From CAYUET01 sp964443875 (GTDB taxonomy: Bacteria; Auribacterota; JAFGBW01), in NCBI GenBank assembly GCA_964443875.1, contig CAYUET010000011.1, positions 31,666 through 95,665 on the forward strand: a stretch of DNA of 64,000 bases. The letters run 5' to 3'. Within the stretch, counting starts at the first letter, position 1. Every line of letters starts with the position of its first letter. This document shows, piece by piece, positions 42,738-50,803 of the stretch. The position numbers were made by a program, and so were the translations under genes. A model generated the notes under the pieces. That model ran no database searches, was not told where the DNA came from, and was given only the letters and a program-made list of their open reading frames with translations.

Positions 42738-43517
42738 ATGAAACAAAAAAATAAATCCGTTTTTTGCCTGGTTGACGCCGGAAACACCAGCATAAAAATA
42801 AGCCTTATTCAGGGTTCGCGGGAAACCTTGAAACGATTCACCTTGATGTCGCAAGTCCTTGAATATCTTAAGACTATAAAGAAAAACCCGGATGCGGCAG
42901 GCCTCTCATCTGTCTGTGATTCAAAAATCACCCAGACACTTGCCAAGGTCTTAAAAAACATTTCAGGCCGGTTCTTCTTTGCCCGCAAGGCCGCACTTTC
43001 ACTTTTCAAAAGCCGGTATGATCTAGAGAAACTGGGTGAAGACCGGCTCTGCGCTTTAAGCTATGCCATGCTTAAAGGCTTAGCCCCCTGTGTGATTGTG
43101 GATGCAGGGACTGCTGTTACGATCGATTTTCTGAAGTCCCCCAACCTCTTCCTGGGCGGTTATATCTGCGCAGGCTTTCAGACCGAACGCCTGGCGCTTG
43201 CCTCTCAAACAGCCCTGCTGCCTCCTCTGAAATCTGTTTCAGAGATCAAAACAAACAAAATACCCGTGAATACTCAGGAAGCCATTGTGTCAGGAGTCTT
43301 CAGAGTCAAATCAGAGGGAATAGCGGCGCTTATCACTGAGCATTTAAAAACGCTTCAAACTCCGGGAAAATCCTGGAAAATCGTCCTCTCGGGCGGAGAT
43401 GCTTTAATCCTTAAAAATTCATTTAAAAATTTTAAGGTTGAAATTATTCCTGAGATTGTTTTGAAGGGATTGCATTCTCTGGCAGGAAGGAGTCCTGCGC
43501 CCCAAAACATTCGCTGA
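42738..43517 (+). CDS. coaX: Type III pantothenate kinase
   Basis: 259 residues. First step of coenzyme A synthesis: phosphorylates pantothenate. Landmarks of the CoaX family: phosphate-binding VDAGNTSIKISL near the N-terminus, GEDRLCALSYA, the PVIVDAGTA-type strand VIVDAGTAVTIDF, GGYICAGFQTERLAL, and LSGGDA near the end. Type III kinases need no feedback by CoA and use an ASKHA fold. The 3' end overlaps the convergent SGNH gene by 74 bases. Confidence 0.94.
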   Translation: MKQKNKSVFCLVDAGNTSIKISLIQGSRETLKRFTLMSQVLEYLKTIKKNPDAAGLSSVCDSKITQTLAKVLKNISGRFFFARKAALSLFKSRYDLEKLGEDRLCALSYAMLKGLAPCVIVDAGTAVTIDFLKSPNLFLGGYICAGFQTERLALASQTALLPPLKSVSEIKTNKIPVNTQEAIVSGVFRVKSEGIAALITEHLKTLQTPGKSWKIVLSGGDALILKNSFKNFKVEIIPEIVLKGLHSLAGRSPAPQNIR

Positions 43518-44808
43518 CATTTTTTTTCAAAAATTGATTGAGACTGGATGCGATATATTCAGCCCCTGTTTTTGTAGGATGGTAGTGATCCGAAAAAAAA
43601 TATTTCTCTTTTTCTTTTTTATCAGCGAATTCCTTTTCCAGATCAAACAATAAAACATTTTCCTCATTTGCAATCATTCTCAGGACTTTATTATATTGGG
43701 TAATGGCTATGGAGGGCTTGTTATATTCAAAATTCTGAATAAAAGTAACCAGAATAGGCATTACTTTGTTCGCCTTACATAAAGTAATCAGGGCTTTGAC
43801 ATTCCGGTAATAAATCATGGAATTATTATTTGTGATCTTAATAAATTCCTTCCAGTTAAATTTCTGATTTTCAACTAAATTTTTTTCATGGTATTTCTGG
43901 GAAGTAGGCTTCCATTTCTTTAAAAAAGGAACAGATTCTAAAATGAAATAAAAAGTTAAAGACCGGATATATAAATTAAAATTTCTGCTTTCTGTCTTCC
44001 AGTAATCAATAATTGAGTTTGAAAACAATATTTCAGGAGAAACGGTTAGGGTGTCGGTTGAATTTTCAATAAAATTAAAATCATTCATGGCCTCATAAAA
44101 AATGATGTGAGTAGGCCCTAAAGGCAGGACTCTCAGATAAAATCTCAAAAAGGTCTGCAAAGAGTTATATCCGTTGTTTCCCGCATTGATCACAGATATT
44201 TCACTGTTGATATTTTTTTGAAGCTTGCCTTCCAATAAATGACTCCAGGTTTCATTATCATTCAGACCATAGCCAAATACGGAAGAGCCTCCTAAAGTAA
44301 AGATCTTATATTTATAATTTTTTTCATATTCGGGATTCCTTAAATTTGTTCGGAATCCGAATTGATCCGTCGTATAATCAGCGCCGAATTTAGTCCATTG
44401 ATGATTAGGCTTTGCTTCAAATCCAAATACGATTGACTTTTTATGCCCCAGTTGGCGGTAAGCCTGAAAAGAGTCAGAATTTTGAAATTTAAAAATTAAA
44501 AATACTTCAAAAATCAACAGGAATAAACTGACGGAAATCATTAACGCTATATTTAAAAACAAATAATTGAAGGATTTATTTTTTTCGCAAATCAAACTGA
44601 TTACAAAAAAATACAAAAAAACGGACAGGAATAAACATAAACAACCGTATATATAAAAAGCGCTATAGGAAAAAAGATAAGGTTTTGGCGATGTATGAAA
44701 AAACAACGGAGTAATAAACAGCAGTAAAAATACGTTTAAAATGAAAAAACTGTTTTTAAAAAATTTATTTTTACTCATAAAAACTATATCAACAAGCCTA
44801 TTCCTCAT
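43444..44808 (-). CDS. Membrane-anchored SGNH/GDSL hydrolase
   Basis: 454 residues. Three membrane segments in the first 125 residues are followed by an SGNH hydrolase domain: block I with Ser in FTLGGSSVFGYGLND, block III NAGNNGYNSLQTF, and the catalytic SDHYHPTKTG near the C-terminus. The segment FGADYTTDQFGFRT before block I is common to SGNH proteins of surface-polysaccharide loci. It probably removes or adds acyl groups on an envelope glycan outside the membrane. The C-terminal 25 codons lie opposite coaX. A start at 44778 is also possible; neither has a good ribosome-binding site. Confidence 0.82.
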   Translation of the reverse strand: MRNRLVDIVFMSKNKFFKNSFFILNVFLLLFITPLFFHTSPKPYLFSYSAFYIYGCLCLFLSVFLYFFVISLICEKNKSFNYLFLNIALMISVSLFLLIFEVFLIFKFQNSDSFQAYRQLGHKKSIVFGFEAKPNHQWTKFGADYTTDQFGFRTNLRNPEYEKNYKYKIFTLGGSSVFGYGLNDNETWSHLLEGKLQKNINSEISVINAGNNGYNSLQTFLRFYLRVLPLGPTHIIFYEAMNDFNFIENSTDTLTVSPEILFSNSIIDYWKTESRNFNLYIRSLTFYFILESVPFLKKWKPTSQKYHEKNLVENQKFNWKEFIKITNNNSMIYYRNVKALITLCKANKVMPILVTFIQNFEYNKPSIAITQYNKVLRMIANEENVLLFDLEKEFADKKEKEKYFFSDHYHPTKTGAEYIASSLNQFLKKNVSECFGAQDSFLPENAIPSKQSQE

Positions 44809-44941
44809 ATCGTTTCAATAAGAAGCATTTATTTTAATCAAAATTTCAAAAAATACTAGAATAGTAAACAGATACTGTAAATAAAAAGCGATTATATAAC
44901 ATTTGGATAAATAATGTATTTAACCCCACCCCGAATCAAAA

Positions 44942-44965
44942 ATTGTAAAAATCACTGATTTTTAC
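44942..44965 (-). terminator. Hairpin at the end of the cytidylate-kinase-like gene
   Basis: GTAAAAATC-ACT-GATTTTTAC is a perfect 9-bp stem that includes the stop codon; AATTTTTGATT follows on the minus strand. The stem is AT-rich, so strength is uncertain. Confidence 0.45.
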
Positions 44966-45585
44966 TGCTGCAGATATCTCAAAATGAACTCCACGCATTC
45001 ATCAAGGCTCATCCTGCCGGTATCCATGCAAAGATCATACTGGGTTGCATCTGTCCATTCCCTGTCTGTAAGGGTGTTATGATAGCGGGTTCTTTCCTTG
45101 TCACTCCGGGCAATCATTTTCGCAGCATCCTCCTGAGAGACCTTATATAATTTCTGAACGCGGTCTTTCCGGAAGGCCGCATCTGCGTGAAAGAAGAGGC
45201 TCACATGATTCGGATGCTCACGAAGGATATGCGAGCCGCAGCGGCCAATGATAACCGCTGAGCGTTCTTTTGCAATTTGCCTTATGATTTCTGATTCAGC
45301 ATTGAACAAGTCATTATCTGTGGGGACAATAATCTGGGGAGGAATATAAACATCGGGAAAAGCAAAGGAATAGGATTGCATATAGGTTTCCCAAAAAGAA
45401 CTTACCTTTTCATCACGCGTATCCAAATCGTCTTCTAATACTGAAAGTTTTTTGGCAGCCTGGCTGATAATTTCACGGTCCGCATAGAAAATTTTCAGCT
45501 TTTTTGCGAGCTCCTGGCCGATGTAAGCCCCACCGCTTCCGATCTGACGGGTGATGGTAATGACGAATGGCGAAGATAACCTCAT
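44962..45585 (-). CDS. Cytidylate kinase-like P-loop protein (Cytidylate_kin2)
   Basis: 207 residues. The P-loop appears as ITRQIGSGGAYIGQELAKKL, followed by FYADREIISQAAKKL and VIIGRCGSHIL, the pattern of the Cytidylate_kin2 family (PF13189 as I know it). LTDREWTDATQYDLCMDTGRMSLDECVEFI ends the domain. Family members are annotated by similarity to CMP kinase, but their substrate is not established. GAGGAGG precedes the ATG. It stands alone. Confidence 0.85.
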   Translation of the reverse strand: MRLSSPFVITITRQIGSGGAYIGQELAKKLKIFYADREIISQAAKKLSVLEDDLDTRDEKVSSFWETYMQSYSFAFPDVYIPPQIIVPTDNDLFNAESEIIRQIAKERSAVIIGRCGSHILREHPNHVSLFFHADAAFRKDRVQKLYKVSQEDAAKMIARSDKERTRYHNTLTDREWTDATQYDLCMDTGRMSLDECVEFILRYLQQ

Positions 45586-45786
45586 TTTGATACCTCCTCT
45601 GATTGATTAAATCCCTTTTTCACTGCTATTCTATCATAATAATTGCCTGCACCCAATATTAAAGTCTTCCTCCCCTTTTTGCAGGAATGCAAAATTCCTT
45701 GATTTATCAAAACCGCGATGCTTTAATCCAGACTCTTTAAAAGAAAATGTACTGTCTGTTTCACCTTTAAACGTATTGAAGAGTCT

Positions 45787-46683
45787 ATGATCTGGGTTTT
45801 GCTTGCTGTGCTTTCCGCTACCCTGCTGGGGGTGTATGATTTTTTCAAGAAAAAATCCCTGATCGATAATGCCGTAATTCCTGTGCTCTTTTTCTCCACC
45901 CTTACAAGCGCCGCAGTCTTTACCCCCGTCCTGCTCTATGCGCTATGGGGGACTCATGCCGTGAATTCCATTTTCAATTTCAACACCCTTCCCGCCTCTG
46001 CGCATCTGCTTTTTTTCCTGAAATCAGCCATTGTCACCTTCTCCTGGGTGCTTGCCTATTTTGCCGTAAAAAACCTGCCCCTGACGATTGTCTCACCCAT
46101 AAGGTCCTCCGGCCCTCTCTGGACACTCCTGGGAGCTCTCTTTATTTTCGGGGAACACCTGACTCTCTGGCAATGGGCCGGGCTCGTGATTACCCTTTTC
46201 TTTTATTACCTGTTCGGGTTATCCGGTCTGAAAGAAGGGATCTCTTTCAGAACCAATAAATGGGTGCTCTTCATGACGCTCGCCACCCTCATCGGTTCCA
46301 TCAGTTCTCTTTATGATAAATACCTGATTGCCCATTACAACCGACTGGCCATGCAGGCCTGGTTTCACATTTACATGGTTCCCCTGATGCTCGTCCTGCT
46401 CCTGCTTCTCTGGTATCCAAACCGTAAAAACTACACTCCTTTTCAATGGAGATGGACCATCCCCCTTATCGGAATAAGCCTCACGGCCGCTGATTTTATT
46501 TATTTCTGGTCTTTATCATGGCCGGGCTCACTTCTGGCTATTGTGGCGACTGTGCGCAGGGGAAGCGTCATCGTATCCTTCACCCTTGGCGCAGTTGTTT
46601 TTAAAGAAAAAAACATCCGGCAGAAAGCATTCCTCCTTGCCGGGATCCTGACAGGCATTATCCTCATTATTCTGAAAGGATAA
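45787..46683 (+). CDS. EamA/DMT-family transporter
   Basis: 298 residues with about ten membrane helices in two EamA halves: LLAVLSATLLGVYDFFKKKSL and SPIRSSGPLWTLLGALFIFGEHLT in the first, ATLIGSISSLYDKYLI and RRGSVIVSFTLGAVVFKEKN in the second. Such proteins move small metabolites across the inner membrane. The substrate cannot be inferred. No operon partner is evident. Confidence 0.88.
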   Translation: MIWVLLAVLSATLLGVYDFFKKKSLIDNAVIPVLFFSTLTSAAVFTPVLLYALWGTHAVNSIFNFNTLPASAHLLFFLKSAIVTFSWVLAYFAVKNLPLTIVSPIRSSGPLWTLLGALFIFGEHLTLWQWAGLVITLFFYYLFGLSGLKEGISFRTNKWVLFMTLATLIGSISSLYDKYLIAHYNRLAMQAWFHIYMVPLMLVLLLLLWYPNRKNYTPFQWRWTIPLIGISLTAADFIYFWSLSWPGSLLAIVATVRRGSVIVSFTLGAVVFKEKNIRQKAFLLAGILTGIILIILKG

Positions 46684-46854
46684 ACTTTTCCTCTCTGCAT
46701 ATACGTCAAATATCCTGACTGAAGAAACACAATTCTTCTTTCATTATTTTTTTTGATTATACAGACAATCAGCCTTTCGTTTTTTTCGGTTTTATTGTAA
46801 TTTAAAAACTGAAGGCACAAAGGGTCCGATAGTTTTCAAACAGAAGAAAGCAAA

Positions 46855-47526
46855 GTGATAGCAAGAATAAACAGAGAGGATAATCTTGAAGTCAGAGAAG
46901 CTGTAATCGGCAGCCGGTTCCTCGGCTTGATTTATCTTTTAGGCGGTGTTCTTTTTATTTTTGGAGGATTTGCTTATTATATACTACCCGGAGAAAAAAT
47001 TTTCCGTGGTATAATCCTCATTTTTTTTGGAATACTGGGTATTAAAACCGGATTTCCCCGCCGTAAGCCAAAAAATAATTTCACTTTCTACAGAGACACT
47101 AACAAGCTGGATTATTGGCAAGAGGACAAATTTTATTCTGATGTCACCTATTATCATATAGACATCCTCAAAAGCGGAACCCTGGATTCTCTGCAGCTTT
47201 CAAAAGTAAAGAAAAACGTGTTCAGCCCCTCCGGCGATACGCCTTTATGGGACGTTGTTATTTTCGTAAAGCAGGCGAATTCCCCGATCATACGCATCCC
47301 CAAAATTCTCCATTACTCCACAGCCGTCACGATCAAGAAATTCTGCACAGCTGTATTGCAAAAAAACACCAACTATAAGCCACCCAGCCAGTCTCTTGAG
47401 GACAGGATTGAAAAGGGAGCAACCTTTGATGAAGCAGTGGCCGCTGCCGTACACGCAATGAAAGTCAGCAGTTCCGGAATTTTCCCCTTCTCTCCAGTGC
47501 ATAACAAATCATTACCGAATCCCTGA
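46855..47526 (+). CDS. Hypothetical protein with two membrane segments
   Basis: 223 residues from a GTG with AGAAGAAAG upstream. Two closely spaced hydrophobic segments (about 24-46 and 50-65) form a hairpin in the membrane, with a basic RRKPK motif at the inside end. A soluble domain of about 120 residues follows (FTFYRDTNKLDYWQEDKFYSDV), which may resemble a PH-like fold of membrane-bound proteins, but I cannot assign a family. No conserved neighbour. Confidence 0.55.
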   Translation: MIARINREDNLEVREAVIGSRFLGLIYLLGGVLFIFGGFAYYILPGEKIFRGIILIFFGILGIKTGFPRRKPKNNFTFYRDTNKLDYWQEDKFYSDVTYYHIDILKSGTLDSLQLSKVKKNVFSPSGDTPLWDVVIFVKQANSPIIRIPKILHYSTAVTIKKFCTAVLQKNTNYKPPSQSLEDRIEKGATFDEAVAAAVHAMKVSSSGIFPFSPVHNKSLPNP

Positions 47527-47568
47527 TTTTTCATAAAACCACTCTTTACAAAAGATCAGGAGGGGCTC

Positions 47569-47597
47569 TTGACTCATGCCTATTATGCATGTAAACT
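47569..47597 (+). promoter_or_regulatory. Putative sigma70-type promoter
   Basis: TTGACT (47569-47574) and TAAACT (47592-47597) are 17 bases apart, 42 bases before the ATG at 47640. The spacer contains the inverted repeat ATGC-CTATTAT-GCAT. Confidence 0.5.
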
Positions 47598-47639
47598 AAA
47601 GAAAATAAATAAATTCAAAACATTTTAAATTATTCAAAG

Positions 47640-49187
47640 ATGAAGATTAATAAACAATCGATTATTTTTATCCTGTTATTTTTTCAAAGTATTTTTTCAA
47701 CTCTCAATTCCCACGCTCTTTCTCCATCATCAGAATTTAAAAAGGGCCAGGCCCTTGATGAGCAAATCAGTCAATTGTCGGATATCCGCTTAAATATTAA
47801 CGATAAACTGGATATGGCCTTGAGTCTGTCTGAGAAAGCTGATCTGGAATATCAGGACAATGAGTTAATCCGCAATAAAATCCAGAATGCCTTGTGTGAA
47901 TTTCTTAATGATTCCTACAAGGAGTATATGGCTAAACTGAACAAATATTATTATTCCTTTCATCATGATGTTCTGTCCTTAACCAATATCCCCAAGTTTT
48001 ATAAATTATATGAATGGATCAAGGACGAAAAAGTAAAAGACATTCTGATCAAATGGTCCAGTTCGGTATTGGAAAAGACTTATCGTTTTGCCGCAGAAAA
48101 AGACCAAAGGGAAGTGGCGAAAATTTCTGAAGAATACCGATTAAAAAAAGTGATTTATTTTTTAGAAAATTTTTTCGAGGCCATTGAAAAAGGAAACGAT
48201 GATTATTCGGGGATCAGCTTAAAAATAATCCGAGAGTATTTAAATTCCGATTCTCAGGATTTTCTGATACTGGATACAGGCGGTGCTCAGCAGGAATTCG
48301 CCTATGAATTAACAAACACTTTTAAACACAAGATTAAGAATTTAAAGATTGATGGAACAGATTTAACGCTTAACATGTTTTTCCTTCAGAAGGATACCTC
48401 AACCGCAGTTTTTGATGCCTTTGGAAAAATCGCCGAATTAAACCTCAATCACATACGCTATGTTAACGGTGATCTGAATAAGCCTGAGCTAACCGGGATC
48501 AAAAATGAATTAGAGACTCTGTTTCCCTCACTGTTTACGGCAATGAATTATCTGAAAAAAAATGAAATCGAATATGAAGGATATAAACTTGAAGCGGTTG
48601 AACTCCTCAACCCGAAAGTCAAAGAGTATATGGGAAAAGGAAATGAAAAAATACTTTCCATTTATCCTTTAGACCTGTTTGATATCCCTAACAGGTTCAA
48701 TTCGGAGGTAAAACCGGCCATCATAACCAATTTCAATTCTCTTATTATAAGTTTCAATCCAACGCTGCAGTATTTCAGCGAAGCTCAGATGAAGAATGCC
48801 GTAATCAGCATGGGGAATGCCGTCAGAGAAGGCGGATTAATCATTGTCGGAGAAGGGGATGAGGGGCTGGCAAGTATGGTCATCTATCAGCGCAGAAACA
48901 ATCAGTTGATCCCCTTTCGTTTTGCTTTGACCAATTCCTCCGGAACTGAATTCCCGGCAATTCAATTTTATGACCAGAAAAATGAATTCGGCCCTTTTTA
49001 TGGACGAACAACCCTGGATATTTCAAAACCCATGAAGCAATCCCCTTCCCCGAAAATTCTGACGGTTAATGAATTGAATGGAGCGGATAAATCCCTGGTC
49101 ATGGAAATCCTGAGCCATTATAATCCTAATTCTGAAAGAATTGAAACTCCAGGGCAGGAAAACACAGTTTTTTTAAAATCCGCTTAA
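47640..49187 (+). CDS. Exported methyltransferase-like protein with LSPxS motif
   Basis: 515 residues. The signal peptide (1-26) ends in SHA and is followed at once by LSPSS (27-31). Residues 35-200 are helical. From about 208 a Rossmann-like methyltransferase core appears: FLILDTGGAQQEF (D212), LKIDGTDLT, IRYVNGDLNKPEL, then SFNPTLQYFSEAQMKNAVISMGNAVREGGLIIVGEGDEG, which recalls the end of CheR-type domains. The SAM-binding glycines are poor (DTGGA), so activity is doubtful. No Shine-Dalgarno sequence precedes the ATG. The stop codon is the first triplet of a dispersed repeat. As with the protein at 4668-6242, export of a methyltransferase-like fold is unexplained. Confidence 0.7.
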   Translation: MKINKQSIIFILLFFQSIFSTLNSHALSPSSEFKKGQALDEQISQLSDIRLNINDKLDMALSLSEKADLEYQDNELIRNKIQNALCEFLNDSYKEYMAKLNKYYYSFHHDVLSLTNIPKFYKLYEWIKDEKVKDILIKWSSSVLEKTYRFAAEKDQREVAKISEEYRLKKVIYFLENFFEAIEKGNDDYSGISLKIIREYLNSDSQDFLILDTGGAQQEFAYELTNTFKHKIKNLKIDGTDLTLNMFFLQKDTSTAVFDAFGKIAELNLNHIRYVNGDLNKPELTGIKNELETLFPSLFTAMNYLKKNEIEYEGYKLEAVELLNPKVKEYMGKGNEKILSIYPLDLFDIPNRFNSEVKPAIITNFNSLIISFNPTLQYFSEAQMKNAVISMGNAVREGGLIIVGEGDEGLASMVIYQRRNNQLIPFRFALTNSSGTEFPAIQFYDQKNEFGPFYGRTTLDISKPMKQSPSPKILTVNELNGADKSLVMEILSHYNPNSERIETPGQENTVFLKSA

Positions 49188-49221
49188 CCCGAATTTTACG
49201 CGTAAGCGACAAATATTCGGG
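49185..49221 (+). repeat. Dispersed palindromic repeat, copy C, containing a stop codon
   Basis: TAACCCGAATTTTACGCGT, then AAGCGACAAATATTCGGG. CCCGAAT pairs with ATTCGGG, and the centre TTACGCGTAA is itself a palindrome. The first triplet TAA is the stop codon of the preceding gene. Compare 63012-63049. Confidence 0.8.
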
Positions 49222-49258
49222 ATGCATATTCCAGCTCCATCCGGATTCTTCCCGCAGA

Positions 49259-50455
49259 TCAGCTTTTAACAGGTCTTACTGTTGAGGCTGCTTTCTTGGC
49301 TTTTTCCCGGGCAAGATCGGTATTTTCGGCTGTTGCAAGAGCGACTCCCATCCTTCTCTTTACAAAGGATTCAGGTTTGCCAAAAAGTCTTATATCCGTA
49401 TCCGGAATACATAAAGCCTTATCGACATCTTCAAACGAGATGCCTTTTTCATTCATGCCGCCGTAAATCACGGCGCTCGCTCCAGGCTGACGCAGACGGG
49501 TATCCACAGGAAGCTTCAAAATGGCGCGGGCATGCAATTCAAATTCGCTCAACCTCTGGGTAATCAGGGTAACAAGACCGGTATCGTGAGGCCGCGGGCT
49601 TACTTCTGAAAAATAAACAGTATCGCCCTTCACAAAAAGCTCCACCCCGAAAATCCCTCTTCCGCCGAGGGCGTCTGTTATCTTTTTGGCTATATCTCTT
49701 GCGTTTTTCAGTGCTTCAGGACTCATCTTCATCGGCTGCCAGCTTTCAACATAGTCGCCCTTAACCTGAACGTGACCGACAGGGTCACAGAAAAAGGTCT
49801 CAACATTGCCGCTTTCAGCGATGGCGCGAACCGTAAGTAAAGTAATCTCGTAATCAAAATCGATTCTTCCCTCAACAATCACCTTTCCGCTGTTTACACG
49901 CCCGCCTTTGGCGGCATATTCCCATGCGGCATCGATTTCATTCTCATTTTTAACAAGAGACTGTCCTTTTCCCGACGAAGACATGACAGGTTTTATAAAT
50001 GCGGGAACTCCTATTTTTTTTACAGCTTCGGCCAGCTCATCCCTGCTTGAGGCAAAAACATAAGGAGAGGTCTTAAGCCCCAATTCTTCGGCGGCAAGAC
50101 GGCGAATCCCTTCACGGTTCATGGTAAGCTTTGCGGCGCGTGCTGTAGGAATCACCTCTGCAATGCCCTCCTTTTCTATTTTAAGGAGCTCGTCCGTGGC
50201 AATGGCTTCAATTTCAGGCACGATAATATCCGGGCGTACCTGCTCAACAAGCTGACGGAGCTGCGCCGCATCAGACATGTCAATGACAAATGATTTATGG
50301 GCCACCTGCATACCGGGGGCATTTTCATAACGATCCACAGCCGTCACCTCAATTCCCAGGCGCTGCATGGCAATAATGACCTCTTTACCAAGCTCTCCGC
50401 TTCCAAGGAGCATGACTTTTGTTGCTGATTTTGAGAGAGCTGTTCCAATGCGCAT
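49259..50455 (-). CDS. purT: Formate-dependent phosphoribosylglycinamide formyltransferase
   Basis: 398 residues, close to the usual 392. ATP-grasp enzyme that formylates GAR with formate in purine synthesis. Landmarks: KVMLLGSGELGKEVIIAMQRLGIEV, APGMQVAHKSFVIDM, VPEIEAIATDEL, PAFIKPVMSSSGKGQS, GRGIFGVELFVKGDTVYFSEVSPRPHDTGLVT. The ATG at 50455 has GAGGTA upstream; an in-frame start at 50530 lies in the promoter. Use of PurT rather than folate-dependent PurN means formate is available. No other purine genes are nearby. Confidence 0.95.
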   Translation of the reverse strand: MRIGTALSKSATKVMLLGSGELGKEVIIAMQRLGIEVTAVDRYENAPGMQVAHKSFVIDMSDAAQLRQLVEQVRPDIIVPEIEAIATDELLKIEKEGIAEVIPTARAAKLTMNREGIRRLAAEELGLKTSPYVFASSRDELAEAVKKIGVPAFIKPVMSSSGKGQSLVKNENEIDAAWEYAAKGGRVNSGKVIVEGRIDFDYEITLLTVRAIAESGNVETFFCDPVGHVQVKGDYVESWQPMKMSPEALKNARDIAKKITDALGGRGIFGVELFVKGDTVYFSEVSPRPHDTGLVTLITQRLSEFELHARAILKLPVDTRLRQPGASAVIYGGMNEKGISFEDVDKALCIPDTDIRLFGKPESFVKRRMGVALATAENTDLAREKAKKAASTVRPVKS

Positions 50456-50803
50456 TTTTATACCTCGTATCTGATAAAATTTTTGATTTTGTAAAAGAAA
50501 GATTAAAACACCTGAATTCGTGAAAATCAATAATTTTTTTATAAATACACAAATTGCAGCCGCTCTGATTTACAAGGGCAAAAGTCGCTCTGAAAACTCT
50601 ATTTTTTAAAAAACAATCAAACCATTGGTAGATGAAAATTAAAACTTTTAATTTTGTAAATTTTTTCGATTATCCATTTTAAATAGCCGATTATTATAAC
50701 ATTGATAATTTGCAGTAAGCGGAATTGACCAAAAAATATTTATAAAAAGAGACAAATATATTAAAGAGTATACGGTCCCCGTTACTATTTTTAACAGAAT
50801 CTA
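50456..50803. other. Intergenic region with purT promoter
   Basis: On the minus strand TTGATT (50530-50525) and TTTAAT (50507-50502) are 17 bases apart, about 47 bases before the purT ATG. The remaining AT-rich sequence shows no reading frame, riboswitch or RNA gene that I can recognise. Confidence 0.45.
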
